A stretch of DNA of 64,000 nt from Acarospora socialis (taxonomy: Eukaryota; Ascomycota; Lecanoromycetes; Acarosporales; Acarosporaceae). The position numbers and the translations under genes are program-made. The stretch covers positions 868,001 through 932,000 of the forward strand of contig JAMYGW020000005.1 of assembly GCA_025617375.2 (NCBI GenBank), written 5' to 3'. Positions 33,416-48,000 of the stretch are shown here, one piece after another (the first letter of the stretch is position 1; the number at the start of each line of letters is the position of its first letter). The notes beneath the pieces were generated by a model. The model was not told the DNA's origin. It made no database searches and worked only from the letters and a program-made list of their open reading frames with translations.

Positions 33416-36400
33416 GGTTCTCTCTTGATTTTCAGGTATTCTCTGAAGTATCATACTCTTTTCATTTGATGAGATAGTGAGCTTTCTCACTAATCATTCT
33501 CTTCCCTAGAATGTTCTCAACTTCATATTCTTTGTTGGGTTTGACAGGCATTTCAGTAGTTTGAAGTGATATGAACTGGTTGCAATGCTGTAGCATGAAT
33601 GCATGAAATACTGGGTGTATTCTCATTTTCTTGAGTAAATCTAGCTCATAGCTTAGTTCCTTGATGTTCCATATAATTTTGAATGGTTCAATGCTCTTGT
33701 TCTTCAGTTTTTTGCTTCTTTTCTTTGTCTGTATGTTGTTCATTCTTAGATATACTTTTTCTTCTTCTTCAAATGATTCTGTCTTTGTCATTTGTCCTGT
33801 CTGCTGTCTGATTCATTTTGTCAGATCTTGGTGCAGTTTCTTTAGCTGTGCAATATCTAAAATTGCTTTTTGACTTCATGATCTGTGTCCTTTGAAATCT
33901 TGCCAAACTTCTGAGTTATAGTCATAGTTCACATAGAAAGGTGTTTCTTCTGTAGTCTTGTTTTTTGTGTTGTTGTATGCAAACTGTACCATTAATAACA
34001 GTTGTACTCAGTTGTTCTGACTTTTGCTAACATAGTGTCTCAAGTATGTTTTGACCATCTGATTCATTTGCTTGCTTTGTCTGTCTGTCTGTGAGTGATA
34101 TGTCATTGACATCTTGTGTTTTATCTTGAGTTCTGCTGTAAGCATTCCCCAAAACTTGCTTGTAAACAGCTTGTCTCTGTCAGTGATAAATTTCTTTGAT
34201 AGTCTGTGATTGCTAACCAATTCTCTCAGTATCATATATGTCAATATTGGTGCTGTTGTGGTTTCCTTGAATGAAATGAACATTGTGTATTTGGTCATTC
34301 TGTTCACTATGATCAATATACTATTGAATTTTATCTCTCATGCTGAGTCCTTTGACAATGATAGTTTCATGATAAAGTTCATGATAACTGACTCTCATGG
34401 TGTGTTCAGTGAGTCTAGTTGTGTTACTTTGTTGTATTGCTTGTCTCAATTGATCTTGTTTCTTCAACATGAATCACATACAGTGATCATTCTGGTAATT
34501 TAATTTCTAAAATCATCAATATTGTGTCTTCTTCACACTAGATCTTCTGTGTGTTTGACTTCTAAATGTTCTTTGACTCTGCTGTAGTGACACATCTTGA
34601 TGAGTTCTTTATCTGTCAAGAAAACTTGTTCTATCTTGTACATTGCTGCTAAGCCCTTCATGAGAATTCTGCTGTCATCTTTGCTCAGAATTTCAATGTG
34701 CACTGCTTGTACATCTTCATGATCAGATTGCCTACTCAAGGCATCTGCTTCATCATTTTCATTACTCTTCTTGTAATGAATTTGAAATTCATAGTTCACT
34801 AATTGTTTCACTCAATGAACTTGTCATTGATTGAGTTGCTTTGTCATTGCAAAGTTTCTCAGATTCTTGTGATCCATATAGATCTGAATTGACTTGCTGA
34901 TGTCTGCAAGATAAGATCTTCAATCTTGCAGTGCTTTCACTATTGCAAGAAGTTTCTTGTCATATACCTCATATCTTTTCTTGAGTTCTGAAAGTTTTCT
35001 AAATTGATAGATTATGAGTCTCTGTTGCTTCTTCTCAATCTGATATAAGTATGCTTTTACTGTGAAGTCTGAAGCATCAGTTTTCAGTGTTTTCTTGCAT
35101 GCTGAATTGGGTATTCTCAGATGTGCTGTCTCACTAAGATTTCTCTTTAATATGTGAAACACATTCTTCTGCTCTTTATTTCAATGTTATTTCTCACTCT
35201 TGTGTGTCAAATGTGTCAGTGGTTCTGCAATTCTTGCATAATTTGATATGAACTTTTAATAATAGTTCATCAGTTCTAGAAAGACCTGTACTTTCTTGAT
35301 TCATTTTGGTGTTGATCAGTCTCTGACTGCTTCTGTTTTCTTTGAATTCTTCTTGATTTGTTCAGGTCAAATCACATAGTCTAGAAACTCAACTTTCTTG
35401 ATCTTGAACCTGCTCTTTGACTTTTTCATGTACAAGACTCTCTCATTGAGCTTTGCTAGTATTTTTCACACATGTTTGCAGTGCTTCTCAAGATCTTTGA
35501 AATATATCAGAATGTCATTGAGATATGTGATCACAAAATCATCAAGATATTCTCTTAACATGTCATTGATCAATCTCTGAAAGATGACTGAGGCATTCTT
35601 CAGTTCAAATGACATGATGATATACTCATAGTGTTCATATCTTGTTCAAAATGTTGTCTTTCATTCTTCATCTTCTTTCATTCAAACTCAGTAGTAGGCA
35701 TTCTTAAGGTCTAAGCTCATGAACTATTTAGTCTTTTCTAACTGATCTTGCAACTCTTCTATCAGTGATAAGAAATAACTGTCTTGATGAGTTATCTTGT
35801 TGAGTTGTCTGTAATCAACACACAGTCACTTTTTGTCATTCTTCTTCAGTATGAACAGAATTGAGTATTCTGCTGGTGACTTGAATGATTTGATGAATTC
35901 TCTCTTTAGATTCTTGTCAAGGTAAGTTCTAACTTTCTTGAGTTGGTTCTTGCTCATTGAGTACAATGACATTCACTTAGGTTGCTTTCCATCCAATAGT
36001 GGTATTTTGTGATTTCATGACTTATGCTCTGGTAAGCTCATTTCTGGTTGTTTGAAAATCTCATATGTGTTCTTGATTGTGCATATTTCTTTTATGATTC
36101 AATCAATTCATGAATTTCTTCTGTGCAACCAGGGCATCTCTAGTACTGTGTTGTATTCAATTGATTTCATAATGTTGAACATTATCTCTTGTGAGTTTTC
36201 AAGAATTGAGACTTTCACACAGGTTTCCTCATCAATTCTTTTGATGACTTCATTTGTCATTTGTATGTTGAATGAACAGTGCACTCACTGTGTCTCTAAT
36301 TCTAACATATTGACTATTTGTTGACTCATGATATTTCTGTCTGCTTCAAAATCCATTAATGCATTGATCTGATGTTCATTGATCATGATTTTAATTTATA

Positions 36401-38262
36401 TTCTATGATCATTATTCTGTCTTTGAGATGCCACTAGCTTCTTATTCTCTAGTCTTGTTGAGAAAGCTTTTCATTTTTTGACTCACTTAATTGTTCAGCT
36501 CATCTTCAGAGTTCTTGAAATCATCTTGATTTTCTTCTGACCATAAGATTTGCATACTTTAGACTGTGCTGCTCAATGCATCTTTCTGGGTGTAGTCAGA
36601 GTTCATACTGATCATACTTCATCTGCAACTGACTCTCACAGACTCTTACTCTTTGCAGAAATTCAAGTGATATATACTCTTCACTGAAGATCCATCTGCC
36701 TTCATTTTGTGTGGTATATTCTTCAGGTAAGCATATCTTGACCTTGTGACTTCTCATTCTTCAAACAAGAAATCTGAACAATATTGCATCATTGCTGTTG
36801 AAACATTCATCTTTAACAGCTATCATCAGCTTCTTCAGCTGATCATATGTTTTCTGTGTTTTTGTATTCTTGTGTTGTGCTTTCTGTTTCTGAGCTTGCA
36901 TCTCTTGCTTAAGTTCTTGCTTCTTGAATTGAAGTCTTTCTTTCTTCAACACTCATCATTGATTCTCAGAGTGCTGGTGTGCTGTCTTCAGCTTCATATT
37001 GACTTTTCATTCATCAATTTCTTTCTGATCTGCATTCAAATTCAGTGCTTGTCAGATGCTATCACTGTAGTCTTCTTCTATCTGAGTTTCTTGAGCATTG
37101 ATTTCTTTGATCTCAGCATCAAGAACTTTTTTCTTGGTAAGAATAGTTAATTCTTTCTTGTAGATTGATTGACTCATTGTGTCATATCTATTTCTTGTGC
37201 CTTTGCACAGTTTCTGTGAATATCATCTGACTCTGTCTTTTGCACTCATATGTGTTCAGCACATATCATCATAACAGACTGTTCAACTCAGAATGTCATG
37301 CACTACACTTGATTTCTTCATTTTTGTTTTGACCATCACTGCTGCAATGTTCTTCCTCTCTTTCTGGGGTCTGTTGCATTCTCAAGCAAGGTGTTTGAGT
37401 TTTTCACAGTTGTAACATGTTTGCATCTCATTTCACAATGTTATCTGAGATTTATTGAATCACTCTGTTTAACATTCAGACTTTATTCATCTAGTTCTTT
37501 ATGACTTCTGATGACACTTCTTGATCATATTGAGGTTCATAGAGTCTGAGTAGAATTGTCTTTGCTTACTTCTCATGAGTCTACTTGTTCATTCTTGTTG
37601 TCAGTAGTTCTTTCTTTTCATCTGATGTTTTCATTGATGATCATCTATCATGATCATTTGATTGATTAGTTCTTGTAAGTTGTTGAATCTCTCATCTCAT
37701 GCAATCTTGTCTTTGATAGACTTCTTCAAGCCCCAATAGTACATTGATGTTAACTGATCTGTGTTTCATTGCATGAGTGTTGCAAGTTGTTGAAACTCTG
37801 TCACATACTTGACTGCAGATTCTTCTTGTTGTAATGTGTGTATCTTTTGTTCTGCTGCATGTTTCTCATTTATTATCTCAAAGATCACTTTAAGCTTCTT
37901 CTTGAATCATTTTCAATGACTGATGTATGAAATGTTTACTTCTTTCTTTCTCAGACTCATGGTCAGAAACTCTTTGAGCTTGAGTTTAACTCAGTTGAAT
38001 GCTGTGTTCTTCAGGTAGAATATTGTGAACAAGATTCTGTTGGTATTGCTTGAAAACTTCTTCATGTTGAATTCAATGTACAGGTCTAGTTGGGCAAGAA
38101 ACTGTCTCAGGTTTTGTTGATTGTCTGTGAAGTTCTTTGGTGTCTTGACTTTGAGTACTTTGAGATTGACATTAACTGTCTTTGTTGACTCAGTGCTTTG
38201 TGACACACTGTCTGAGATTGATTCTTTGAATGACATTCTTTATATTGTGAGAGTGTTCAAAG

Positions 38263-38579
38263 TGTTACATCCCAACTGAGATTTCTCAATTATAGAGCTA
38301 GGGTTTTGTGCTTCTTGATATAAAGATTCAAAGGTTCTAGGTAAACAGTAGCTTTGTATTGCATAACTAGATGAGTTGAACACAATTGATTTCATAAGAA
38401 AATTGACTCTACTATATAGAAATAGACACACTGACATGCTCAGTGTTCCAGCATTCTGGTGTGCTCTTGGCACATGCTCATGAGAAAATGTCTGGCATTT
38501 CATCATTTCATGCTCAGAACTATGTCTCCTTCAGGTGTATCTTCTATTATGTTACTCTTCTTAAGATATGGCTGTAACA
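38263..38579 (-). repeat. LTR of Gypsy fossil 2 (right copy)
   Basis: A 317-bp partner of 32508-32824, followed directly by the GCAGA duplication. Confidence 0.85.
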
Positions 38580-38832
38580 GCAGATGTGAAGTCTATGTTT
38601 AATGACTATACATGATTTAAGAAAGAATTAAAAAAAGTCTTTGAGATAATTGATGAAGAGAGAACAGCAGAAAAACAAGTTCACATTTTGCAACAGAATG
38701 AATCAGCAGCAGTATACATTACAGAGTTTCAGCAATTAACAGCACTTATTAAATGAAATAACAAAGCACTCATTTATCAATATTATTGTGAGTTGAGAAA
38801 GTTCATCAAAGATAAAATAGTCTGAACAAAAC

Positions 38833-39193
38833 TGTTACAATTATGTCTGAAGAGAAAGAAACTTATGAGTCTGAAATCAGAAATTCACTCAGAGTGCATA
38901 CAGAGAGAACTGCTGAGCAGCAGTCACATGATAATGCAATAGCTTAATGATGAGCAGATAAGCTGAGAGCTCAATTTCTCAACATTAAGACATCAAGATC
39001 ATGAGAATGCTCAACACAGAGACATTAAGTGTGTTCTATATAGTAAAGTTGTTTTTCTTATGAAAACAATCATGTTCAACTTAAATAACTATTTAAGAGT
39101 TAAAGATCAGAATCATTTCAGATTAGTCATTATATCAACAAGCATAAACTCTTAGCTCTACATACTCAGAGAATCTCAGATTAGAATGTTACA
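38833..39193 (+). repeat. Left LTR of Gypsy fossil 3
   Basis: A 361-bp repeat beginning TGTTACA and ending GTTACA, paired with 44647-45007. Confidence 0.85.
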
Positions 39194-42100
39194 CTTTGAA
39201 CACTCTTATAATATAACAAGTACAATGTCTGACACACAAAAGAACATCTTGATCTTATTTTTGAAACAAGCTCAGACAAATTTATCTCTATCATTTACTT
39301 CAGATAGAATGATGACACAATCAGTGATATCAGTCTCAATGATACAACTATCTTCAAGTGCATCAAAGATACAGATATCAGATATCTTTGATGAAGAAAG
39401 AAGAAAGCTGCAAGTCTTTGTGATTAAGCTTGATCTGTATATTGAATTCAATCAATTAAAGTTTCAAACTGATCAAGAGAAAATCTTGTTTGCAACAATC
39501 TATCTCATAAACACAGTCTTCAATTGAGTTGACCTCAAGCTGCATGAGTTTTTAGAAAAAGAGTATGAGAAATGCAACACAGACATGAAGTCTATGTTCA
39601 ATGACTATGAATAGTTCAAGAAAAAACTCAAGAAAGCTTTCAGAGTAATTGATGAAGAAAGAGCAGCAGAGAAATGAGTTTACATCTTGTGACAGAGTGA
39701 ATTGACAACAGTATATGTCACAAAGTTTCAGCAGTTAGCAGCACTTATCAGATGAAATGATGAAGCACTTACTTATTAGTATTATTGTGAATTGAGAAAG
39801 TTTATCAAAGACAAAATAGTCTGAGCAAAACAATCAGATAATCTTCAGAGAATGATTGATCTGAGTATTAATATTAACAGTTGTCAATGAAAACAACAGA
39901 TGAAACAAAAAGAATATTAAATGTCATCTATGATAAAAGGTCAAGAAGAAAGCTTCTGACTGTGAATGAAGTGATATGTTTTATTGATAAGACATAGAAA
40001 AACAGATTCTATAAATCTTAATACAATTAAGAAGTGTCATCAGAAGTCATGAAAGACTAAATAAACAGAGTATGAATGTCAGTCAGAGTGGTTCACTAAG
40101 TCTCAGATAACATTGTGAAACAAGATGCAAACATATTATAACTATAAAAAATCTGAACATCTTGTCTGAGAATGCAACAGATCTTAAATGAAAAGAAAAA
40201 ATGTTGTAGTGACAGTCAAGAAAAATACATGTGTAGTACACAACACTCTCAGCTGAACAGTCTGTTACAATAACATGTGCAGAGTACACATGAGTGCAAA
40301 AGATAAAGTTAAATGATATTCTCAGAAATCACACAAAGACATGAAGAACAGATACAACACAATGAGTTGATCAATCTATAAGAAAGAATTAACTATTCTT
40401 ATCAAGAAAAATGTTCTTGATGCTGAGAAAGAAAACAATGTTCTTAAAGATGACATTGAAGAGACTGATGATCATGAATCTCAGATTGATGAATTTTGAA
40501 TATTTTCTGATAGTGATACACTCACAGAAAAAAGTTTGAACAATGCTGAGACAGAACTCTCAAGAGAGTATTGAGTAAAGATTAAGAAAGATCTAAGTGC
40601 TCAGAAAGAAATGACATCAGACTGCAATACAATACAAAAAAAAGAGCAAAAAACTCAAAATCAGAAAGCAGAGATATGCAAAGAATTTGATGATTTAATG
40701 AGAGATGTACAAATAATTACAAGAGAATCAATATCAGAATTTCTTGTGTGAAAGATCAAGAGTCACAAAATTGAGATACACTTATCTGAAGAATATATCA
40801 TGCAGAATAAAAGTAAATGAATCTTCAGCAGAGAATATATACTGTCTGAATTTTTGCAAAGAGTAAAAGTCTTTGAGAGTCAGTTGCAGATGAAGTACAA
40901 TTAATATAAATCTTAACTACATTCAGAAAGATGCATTGAGTGATACAGTCTAAAGTATGTGAATTTCATGATCAAAAGAGAACTCAGATGATTTTAAGAA
41001 CTTTGAAGATGAACTGAGTGATCAAGTGAGTTAAAAAATGAAAAGCTCTCTCAACAAGACTAGAGAACAAGAAGCTAATGATGTCTCAAAGATAAGATAA
41101 TGATCATCAAATATAAATCAAGATTATGATCAACAGACATCAGATCAACACATTGATGAATTTTGAAGCAGATGATAACATTATGAACTGAAAAACAGTC
41201 AACATGTTGAAATTAGAGACATAGTGAGCACACTGTTCATTCAACATACAAATGACAAACAGAATCATTGAAAGAATTGATGAGAAAATCTGTGTGAAAG
41301 TCTCAATTCTTGAAAATTCACAAGAAATAATGTTTGATGTTATGAGATTAATTGAATATGATGCAATACTAGAGATATTCTAGTTACACAAAAGAAATTT
41401 ATGAATTGATTAAGTCATAAAAGAGATATGTGTGATCAAAGACACATATGAGATTCTCAAACAATCAAAGATGAGCTTATCAGAGCATAAGTCATGAAAT
41501 CATGAAATACTGCTATTGAACAAAAAGCAATCAAAGTGAATGTCATTATACTCAATGAGTGAGAACCAACTCAAGAAAGTTAAAACTTACCTTGATAAGA
41601 ATCTTAAGAGAGAATTCATAAAATCATTAAAATCATCAGTAGAATACTCAATTCTGTTTATATCAAAGAAGAATGACAAGAAACAACTATGTGTTGATTA
41701 CAGACAACTCAACAAGATAACTCATCAAGATAGTTATCTTCTATTGCTGATAAAAGAGTTGCAAGATTAACTAAACAAGACTAAGTGATTCACAAGCTTA
41801 GATCTTAAGAACATCTACTATCAAGTTAGAATGAAAGAAGATAAAGAATGAAAAACAGCATTCTAAACAAGATATGAACATTATGAGTACATCATTATGT
41901 CATTTGAATTGAAAAATGCATCAGTCACCTTTAAGAGATTGATCAATGATATATTAAGAGAATATCTTGATGATTTTGTAATCACATATCTTAATGACAT
42001 TCTGATATACTCAGAGAATCTTGAGAAGCACTGCAGACATGTGCACAAGATATTAGTAAAGCTCAATGAGAAAGTCTTGTACATAAAAAAGTCAAAGAGC

Positions 42101-44386
42101 AGATTCAAGATCAAGAAAATTAAGTTTCTAGACTATGTGATTTGATCTGAACAAATTGAGAAGAATTTAAGAAAAATAAAAGTAGTCAGAAACTGATCAA
42201 CATCAAAACAGATCAAGAAAGTACAAGTCTTTTTAGAGTTGACAAACTATTATTGAAAGTTTGTACCAAACTACACAAGAATTGTGAAATCACTGACACA
42301 TTTAACACATAAAAGTGAAAAATAACATTAAAATCAAGAACAGAAGAATGCATTTCACATATTAAAGAAAAGTTTTAGTGAAACAGCACACCTGAGAATA
42401 CTCAATTCAGCATGTGAGAAAACACTGAAAACTGATGCTTCAGATTTTACAGTAAAAGCATGTTTATATTAAATTGAGAATGAGCAGCAGAGATTCATAG
42501 CATATCAATTTAGAAAGTTATCAGAACTCAAGAAAAGATATGAGATTCACAATAAACTTCTTGCAATAGTAAAAACACTACAAGATTGAAGATCTTATCT
42601 TGCAGAAATAAGCAAGTCAATTCAGATCTATACAGATCACAAGAATCTGAGAAACTTTGCAATGACAAAGCAACTCAATCAATAACAGATTTGTTGAACA
42701 GAGCAGTTAGCAGATTATGAATTTCAAATTCATTACAAGAAAAATAATGAGAATAGTGAAGCAGATGTCTTGAGTAAACAATTTGATCATGAAGATGTGC
42801 AGATAATATATGTTGAAATTCTGAGCAAAGACAATAAAGAAATTCTCATGAAGAGTTTAGCAGCAATGTACAAGATAAAGCAAGCTATCTTGACAGATAA
42901 AGAACTCATTAAGATGTGTCACTACAGCAGAATTGATGAACATTTAAAAATTAAATGCACTGAGAATCTAGTGTGAAGAAGATGCAACATTAGTGATTTT
43001 AAGAATTGAATCACTAAAATGATCACTGTGTGCAACTCATGTCAAAGAAATAAGATCAGTTAAGATAAATGATATGATGAGATAACATGACTTGACACAT
43101 CAAATGCATCATGAAAGTTAATTACTATAAACTTCATCATGAAGCTATCATCATCAAAAGATCTAACATGAGAAGTGAAATTCAATAGCATATTGATCAT
43201 AGTGAACAGATTAATCAAGTACATGATATTCATTTCATTCAAAAAGATCATGACAGCATCAGTATTGATGTACATCATACTGCAAGAATTGATTAGCAAT
43301 CATGAACTATTAAAGAAGTTTATCACTGACAGAGACAAGCTGTTTACAAGCAAGTTTTGAGAAATGCTCACAGCAGAACTCAGAATAAAGCATAAAATGT
43401 TGATGACATATCATTCACAGACAGATGAGCAGAGTGAATGAATGAATCAAACAGTGAAAACATACTTGAGACACTATGTCAACAAAAGTCAAGACAACTG
43501 AGTATGACTGTTACTGACAGCACAGTTTGTGTACAATAACACAAGAATGAGATCACAGAAGAAATGTCTTTCTATGTGAATTATAATTATAATCTGAAAA
43601 TATAATGAGATTCTAAAGAACATGAATCACAGAGTCAGAAAGCAATTTTGAATATTGCTTAGATGAAGAAACTGCATCAAGATTTAACAGAATGAATCAG
43701 ACAGCAGACAGAACAAATGACAGAGACAAAACTATTTGAAGAAGAAGAAAAAATATACTTGAGAACAAACAATATAAGAACTAAAGAAAGAAGCAAGAAG
43801 CTAGAGAACAAGAGTATTGAATCATTCAAGATCATATGAAACATCAAGAAATTAAGCTATGAGCTAGACTTACTCAAGAAAATAAGAATACACTCAGTAT
43901 TTCATGTGTTCATGTTACAGCATTGCAATCAGTTCATATCACTTCAAATCATCAAAATATCTGTCAAATTCAATGAAGAATATGAAGTCAAGAACATTCT
44001 AGAGAAGAGAATAATTAGTGAGAAAGTTCACTATCTTGTAAAATGAAAAGATTATAATATCTCAGAAAGTATCTGAAAACTCAAAGAGAATCTCAAGAAC
44101 TGTGTGAGAACACTTCAACATTTTGAGAAAAGAAGTCAATATTAGCTCAGAAGAATGACAACATCAAGTCAACAAATTACAACATTGTTTGAGAATCTTC
44201 ATTCTCAATCTCATCATTATCACTATCAAGTTCAGCAGCAAGACAGTCAGTTTTCTGTGTGACACAACAATTCATTTGATTCAAAGTCTTTTGAAAATGC
44301 ATCATCTTGACAGCAAAAGCATCAAGAGTTGCATTTGCATCATTTATTTTCTTTTGAAGTGAAAGACAAGTTTTGTTGAGAGACTT

Positions 44387-44572
44387 TTACAAAACTGCAA
44401 TGCACAGATGACTGTGACAAGTATACTTATTGCATTTTGATCTTTCATCAGTCATGACAAAGCAGTCAAGATCACAAGCAGTACAGAATTCACAAGAAAA
44501 TGTGACAAGACTATCACTGAGTTGAATTTTCTTTGCAATTCTTAGACAATTGAAATTTTTAGAAAGCATCAT
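44387..44572 (-). other. Antisense Cys-rich stretch in Gypsy fossil 3
   Basis: An opposite-strand frame with CEFCTACDLDC and CNKYTCHSHLC, the same Cys spacing pattern as the frame at 32888-33415, at the equivalent position near the 3' LTR. This is a remnant only. Confidence 0.5.
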
Positions 44573-44646
44573 TGCTGATGATGAAATTGTTATATACTCT
44601 CACTTAAATAAACTCTAGAAAACTAGCATCTGAAGAGAAAAAATGA

Positions 44647-45007
44647 TGTTACAATTATGTCTGAAAAGAAAGAAACTTATGAATCTGAGATCAGAAATTC
44701 ACTCAAAGTGTGTACAGAAAGAACTGCTGAGCAGTAGTCACATAACAGTACAACAGCTCAACAGTGAGCAGACAAGCTGAGAACTTGACTTCTTAATGTT
44801 GAGACATCAAGATCATGAAGATGCTCAATGCAGAGACATTGAGTGCATTCTATATAGTAGAGTCATTTTTCTTATGAAAACAATCATGTTCAACTTAAAT
44901 AACTATCTAAGAGTTAAAGACCAGAACCATTTCAGATCAGCTGTTATATTAACAAGCACAAACTCTTAGTTCTACATACTCAGAAAATCTCAGGTTAGAA
45001 TGTTACA
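44647..45007 (+). repeat. Right LTR of Gypsy fossil 3
   Basis: A 361-bp partner of 38833-39193, followed by the AAAAC duplication. Confidence 0.85.
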
Positions 45008-48000
45008 AAAACAATTAAACAATCTTCAGAAAATGATTGATCTGAATATTAATATTGATAGTTGTCAGTGAAAATGACAGATAAAACAAAAAGAATATTG
45101 AATGTCATCTATGATAGAAGATCAAGAAGAAAGCTCTCAATCATGAACTAAGTGATATGTTTCATTGATAAGACATAGAAAAACAAACTCTATGAATCTC
45201 AATATGATTAAGAAGTGTTGTTAGAAGTTATGAAAGACTAAATGAGTAAAGTATGAATGTCAGTCAGAGTGATTCACTAAGTCTCAGATGACATCATAAA
45301 ACAAAATATGAATGTATTACAACTGCAGAAAATCTGAACATCTTGTTTAAAATTATAACAGATCTCAGATAAAAAGAAAAAATGTTGCAGTGATAGTCAA
45401 GAAAAATATATGTGTAGTGCATGATGTTCTCAGCTGAACAGTCTGCTATAATGATATGTGCAGAGTACACATAAGCACAAAAGATAAAGTTGAATGATAT
45501 CTTCAGAAATTATACAACAAAGACAATAAAAACAGACATGACATGACAGATTGATCAAATTATGAGAAAGAATTAATTATTCTTGTGAAAGAATATATCA
45601 AGAAAGATGTTCTTGATGCTGAGATTGAAGAAATTAATACTTGAGAAACTCAGATAAAAGAAAACTACAGTGATAATATCTGACAAGCACTGAATCTGAA
45701 TGTGAATCAGAAAGAAATCAATGAATGAAAAATCAATATAAGACTGAAGACAGCATATCAACACTCTGAGAATCAATGCTGAGTGTTAAAAGAAAAAAAG
45801 CTTCAATTTAAGAAGCAAGAGCTTGAGTAAGAGATGCAAACTTGAAAATAAAAAGTGTAATACAAGAATGCAAAAGAACAAAAGACATACAATCAGCTAA
45901 AAAAGCTGATGATAGCTGTTAAAGATGAATGTTTCAACAGTAATGATGCAGTATTGCTGAGATTTCTTGTTTGAAAAATGAAGAGTCACAAAATTGAAAT
46001 ACACTTACTCAAAGAATATACTACACAAAATAAAGACAAATGAATCTTTAGTGAAGAATATATATTATCTGAATTTCTGTAAAGAGTAAGAGTCTTTAAA
46101 AGTTAATTGCAGATAAAGTATAATCAGTATGAATCTTGATTACATCTGAAAAAATACATTGAGTGATACAGTCTAGAGTATGTGAATCTTATGACTGAAA
46201 GAAAATCAAAGTGATTTCAAGAACTTTGAAGATGAACTGAATAATCAAGTGAATCAAAAAATAAAAAGCTTTCTTGACAAGACTAAAGAATCAGAAGCTA
46301 GTGATGTTTCAAAGACAAGACAATAATTATTGAATATGAATTAAGATTACAATTAATGAACATTAAATCAACACATTAATGAATTTCAGAGCAGACAGTA
46401 ACATCATAAGTTAAAAAACAGTCAATATGTTAGAATTAGAGACATGATGAGTGCACTGTTCATTCAACATATGAATAATAAATGAGATCATTGAAAGAAT
46501 TGATGAGAAAATCTGTGTGAAAGTCTCAATTCTTGAAAATTCACAAGAGATAACATTCAATATTATGAAATTGATTAAATATAACACAGTGCTAAAAATG
46601 TCCTGATTGTGCAGAAGAAATCTGAAAATTAACTGAATTATGAAAGAAATATATGCAATTAAAAACACATATAAGATTTCTAAACAATCAGAGATGAATT
46701 TATTAGAGTATAAATTATAAAATCATAAAATACTGCTATTGAACAGAAAGCAATTTAAGTGAATATTATTATACTCAATGAGCAAGAATCAACTCAAGAA
46801 AGTTAGAGCTTATTTTGATGAGAATTTAAAGAGAAAATTCATAAAATCATCAAAGTCATTGACAGAATATCTGATTCTGTTTGTATCAAAGAAGAATGAC
46901 AAGAAATGACTATGTGTTGATTACAGACAACTCAATGAGATAACTCATCAAAATAATTATTCTCTATTTTTAATAAAAGAGTTGCAGAATCAATTAAACA
47001 AGACTAAGTAATTTATGAGCTTAGATCTTAAGAACATTTACTACTGAGTTAGAATGAAAGAAGATAAAGAATGAAAAATGACATTCTGAACAAAATATGA
47101 ACATTATGAGTATATTGTTATGTTATTTGAATTGAAAAATGCATCAGTTATCTTTCAGAGATTGATCAACAATATATTGAGAGAATATCTTAATGATTTT
47201 GTGATCACATATCTTAATGATATTCTGATATATTCAGAAGATTTTGAGAAGTACTGAGAGTATGTGTGCAAGATATTGACAAAACTCAATGAGAAAGTTC
47301 TGTACATAAAAAAGTCAAAGAGCAGATTTAAGATCAAGAAAGTTAAGTTTTTAAACTATGTGATTTGATCTGAACAGATTGAGAAGAATTTAAAAAAGAT
47401 AAAAGCAGTTAGAGACTGATCAACATCAAAATGAATTAAGAAAATACAGATCTTTCTAGAGTTGATGAACTATTACTGAAAGTTTGTATTAAACTATGCA
47501 AGAATTGTGAAATCACTAATATGTTTGACATGCAAAAGTGAAAAATAGCATTGAAATCAAGAACAGAAAAATGTATTTCATGTATTAAAGAGAAGTTTTA
47601 GTGAAATGACACATCTAAGAATACTCAATTCAGCATGTGAAAAGACACTAAAAACTGATGTTTCAGATTCTGCAGTAAAAGTATGTCTGTATTAGATTGA
47701 GAATAAGCAACAGAAATTCATAGTGTATTGATTTAGAAAACTATCAGAACTCAAGAAAAGATATGAGATTTATGACAAGAAACTTCTTGTAATAGTGAAA
47801 GCACTGCAAAATTAAAGATCTTATCTTGCAGAAACAAACAAATTAATTTAAATCTATACAGATCACAAGAATCTGAGAAACTTTGCAATGACAAAACAAC
47901 TTAACTGATGACAGATTTGTTGAGTGAAGCAGTTGACAGATTATGAATTTCAGATTTATTACAAGAAAAATAATGAAAATAATGAAACAAATGTCTTAAG

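Larger units (their letters stand above)
32508..38579 (-). mobile_element. Gypsy fossil 2, nested in fossil 1
   Basis: A 6072-bp chromoviral Ty3/Gypsy element on the minus strand with 317-bp LTRs (32508-32824 and 38263-38579) and a perfect 5-bp target duplication GCAGA (32503-32507 and 38580-38584). It sits in the gag region of fossil 1. Parts in its own 5' to 3' order: gag from about 38236, zinc-knuckle and protease regions about 37.5-36.2 kb, reverse transcriptase about 36.0-35.2 kb, RNase H about 35.2-34.8 kb, integrase about 34.5-34.0 kb, and a chromodomain (YEVENILGKR) near 33.5 kb. An opposite-strand frame lies at 32888-33415. It is broken in many places but the least degraded of the three. 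LTR dating is unreliable because of the mutation bias. Confidence 0.88.
38833..45007 (+). mobile_element. Gypsy fossil 3, nested in fossil 1
   Basis: A 6175-bp plus-strand member of the same family with 361-bp LTRs (38833-39193 and 44647-45007) and a perfect 5-bp duplication AAAAC (38828-38832 and 45008-45012). It too lies in the gag region of fossil 1, about 250 bp beyond fossil 2. Parts in order: gag about 39.2-40.3 kb, protease region about 41.1-41.4 kb, reverse transcriptase about 41.5-42.2 kb, RNase H about 42.4-42.7 kb, integrase about 42.8-43.5 kb, and a chromodomain-like end about 43.8-44.1 kb. Antisense Cys-rich stretches lie near 44.2-44.6 kb. It is heavily broken with many breaks, and old. 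Confidence 0.88.
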
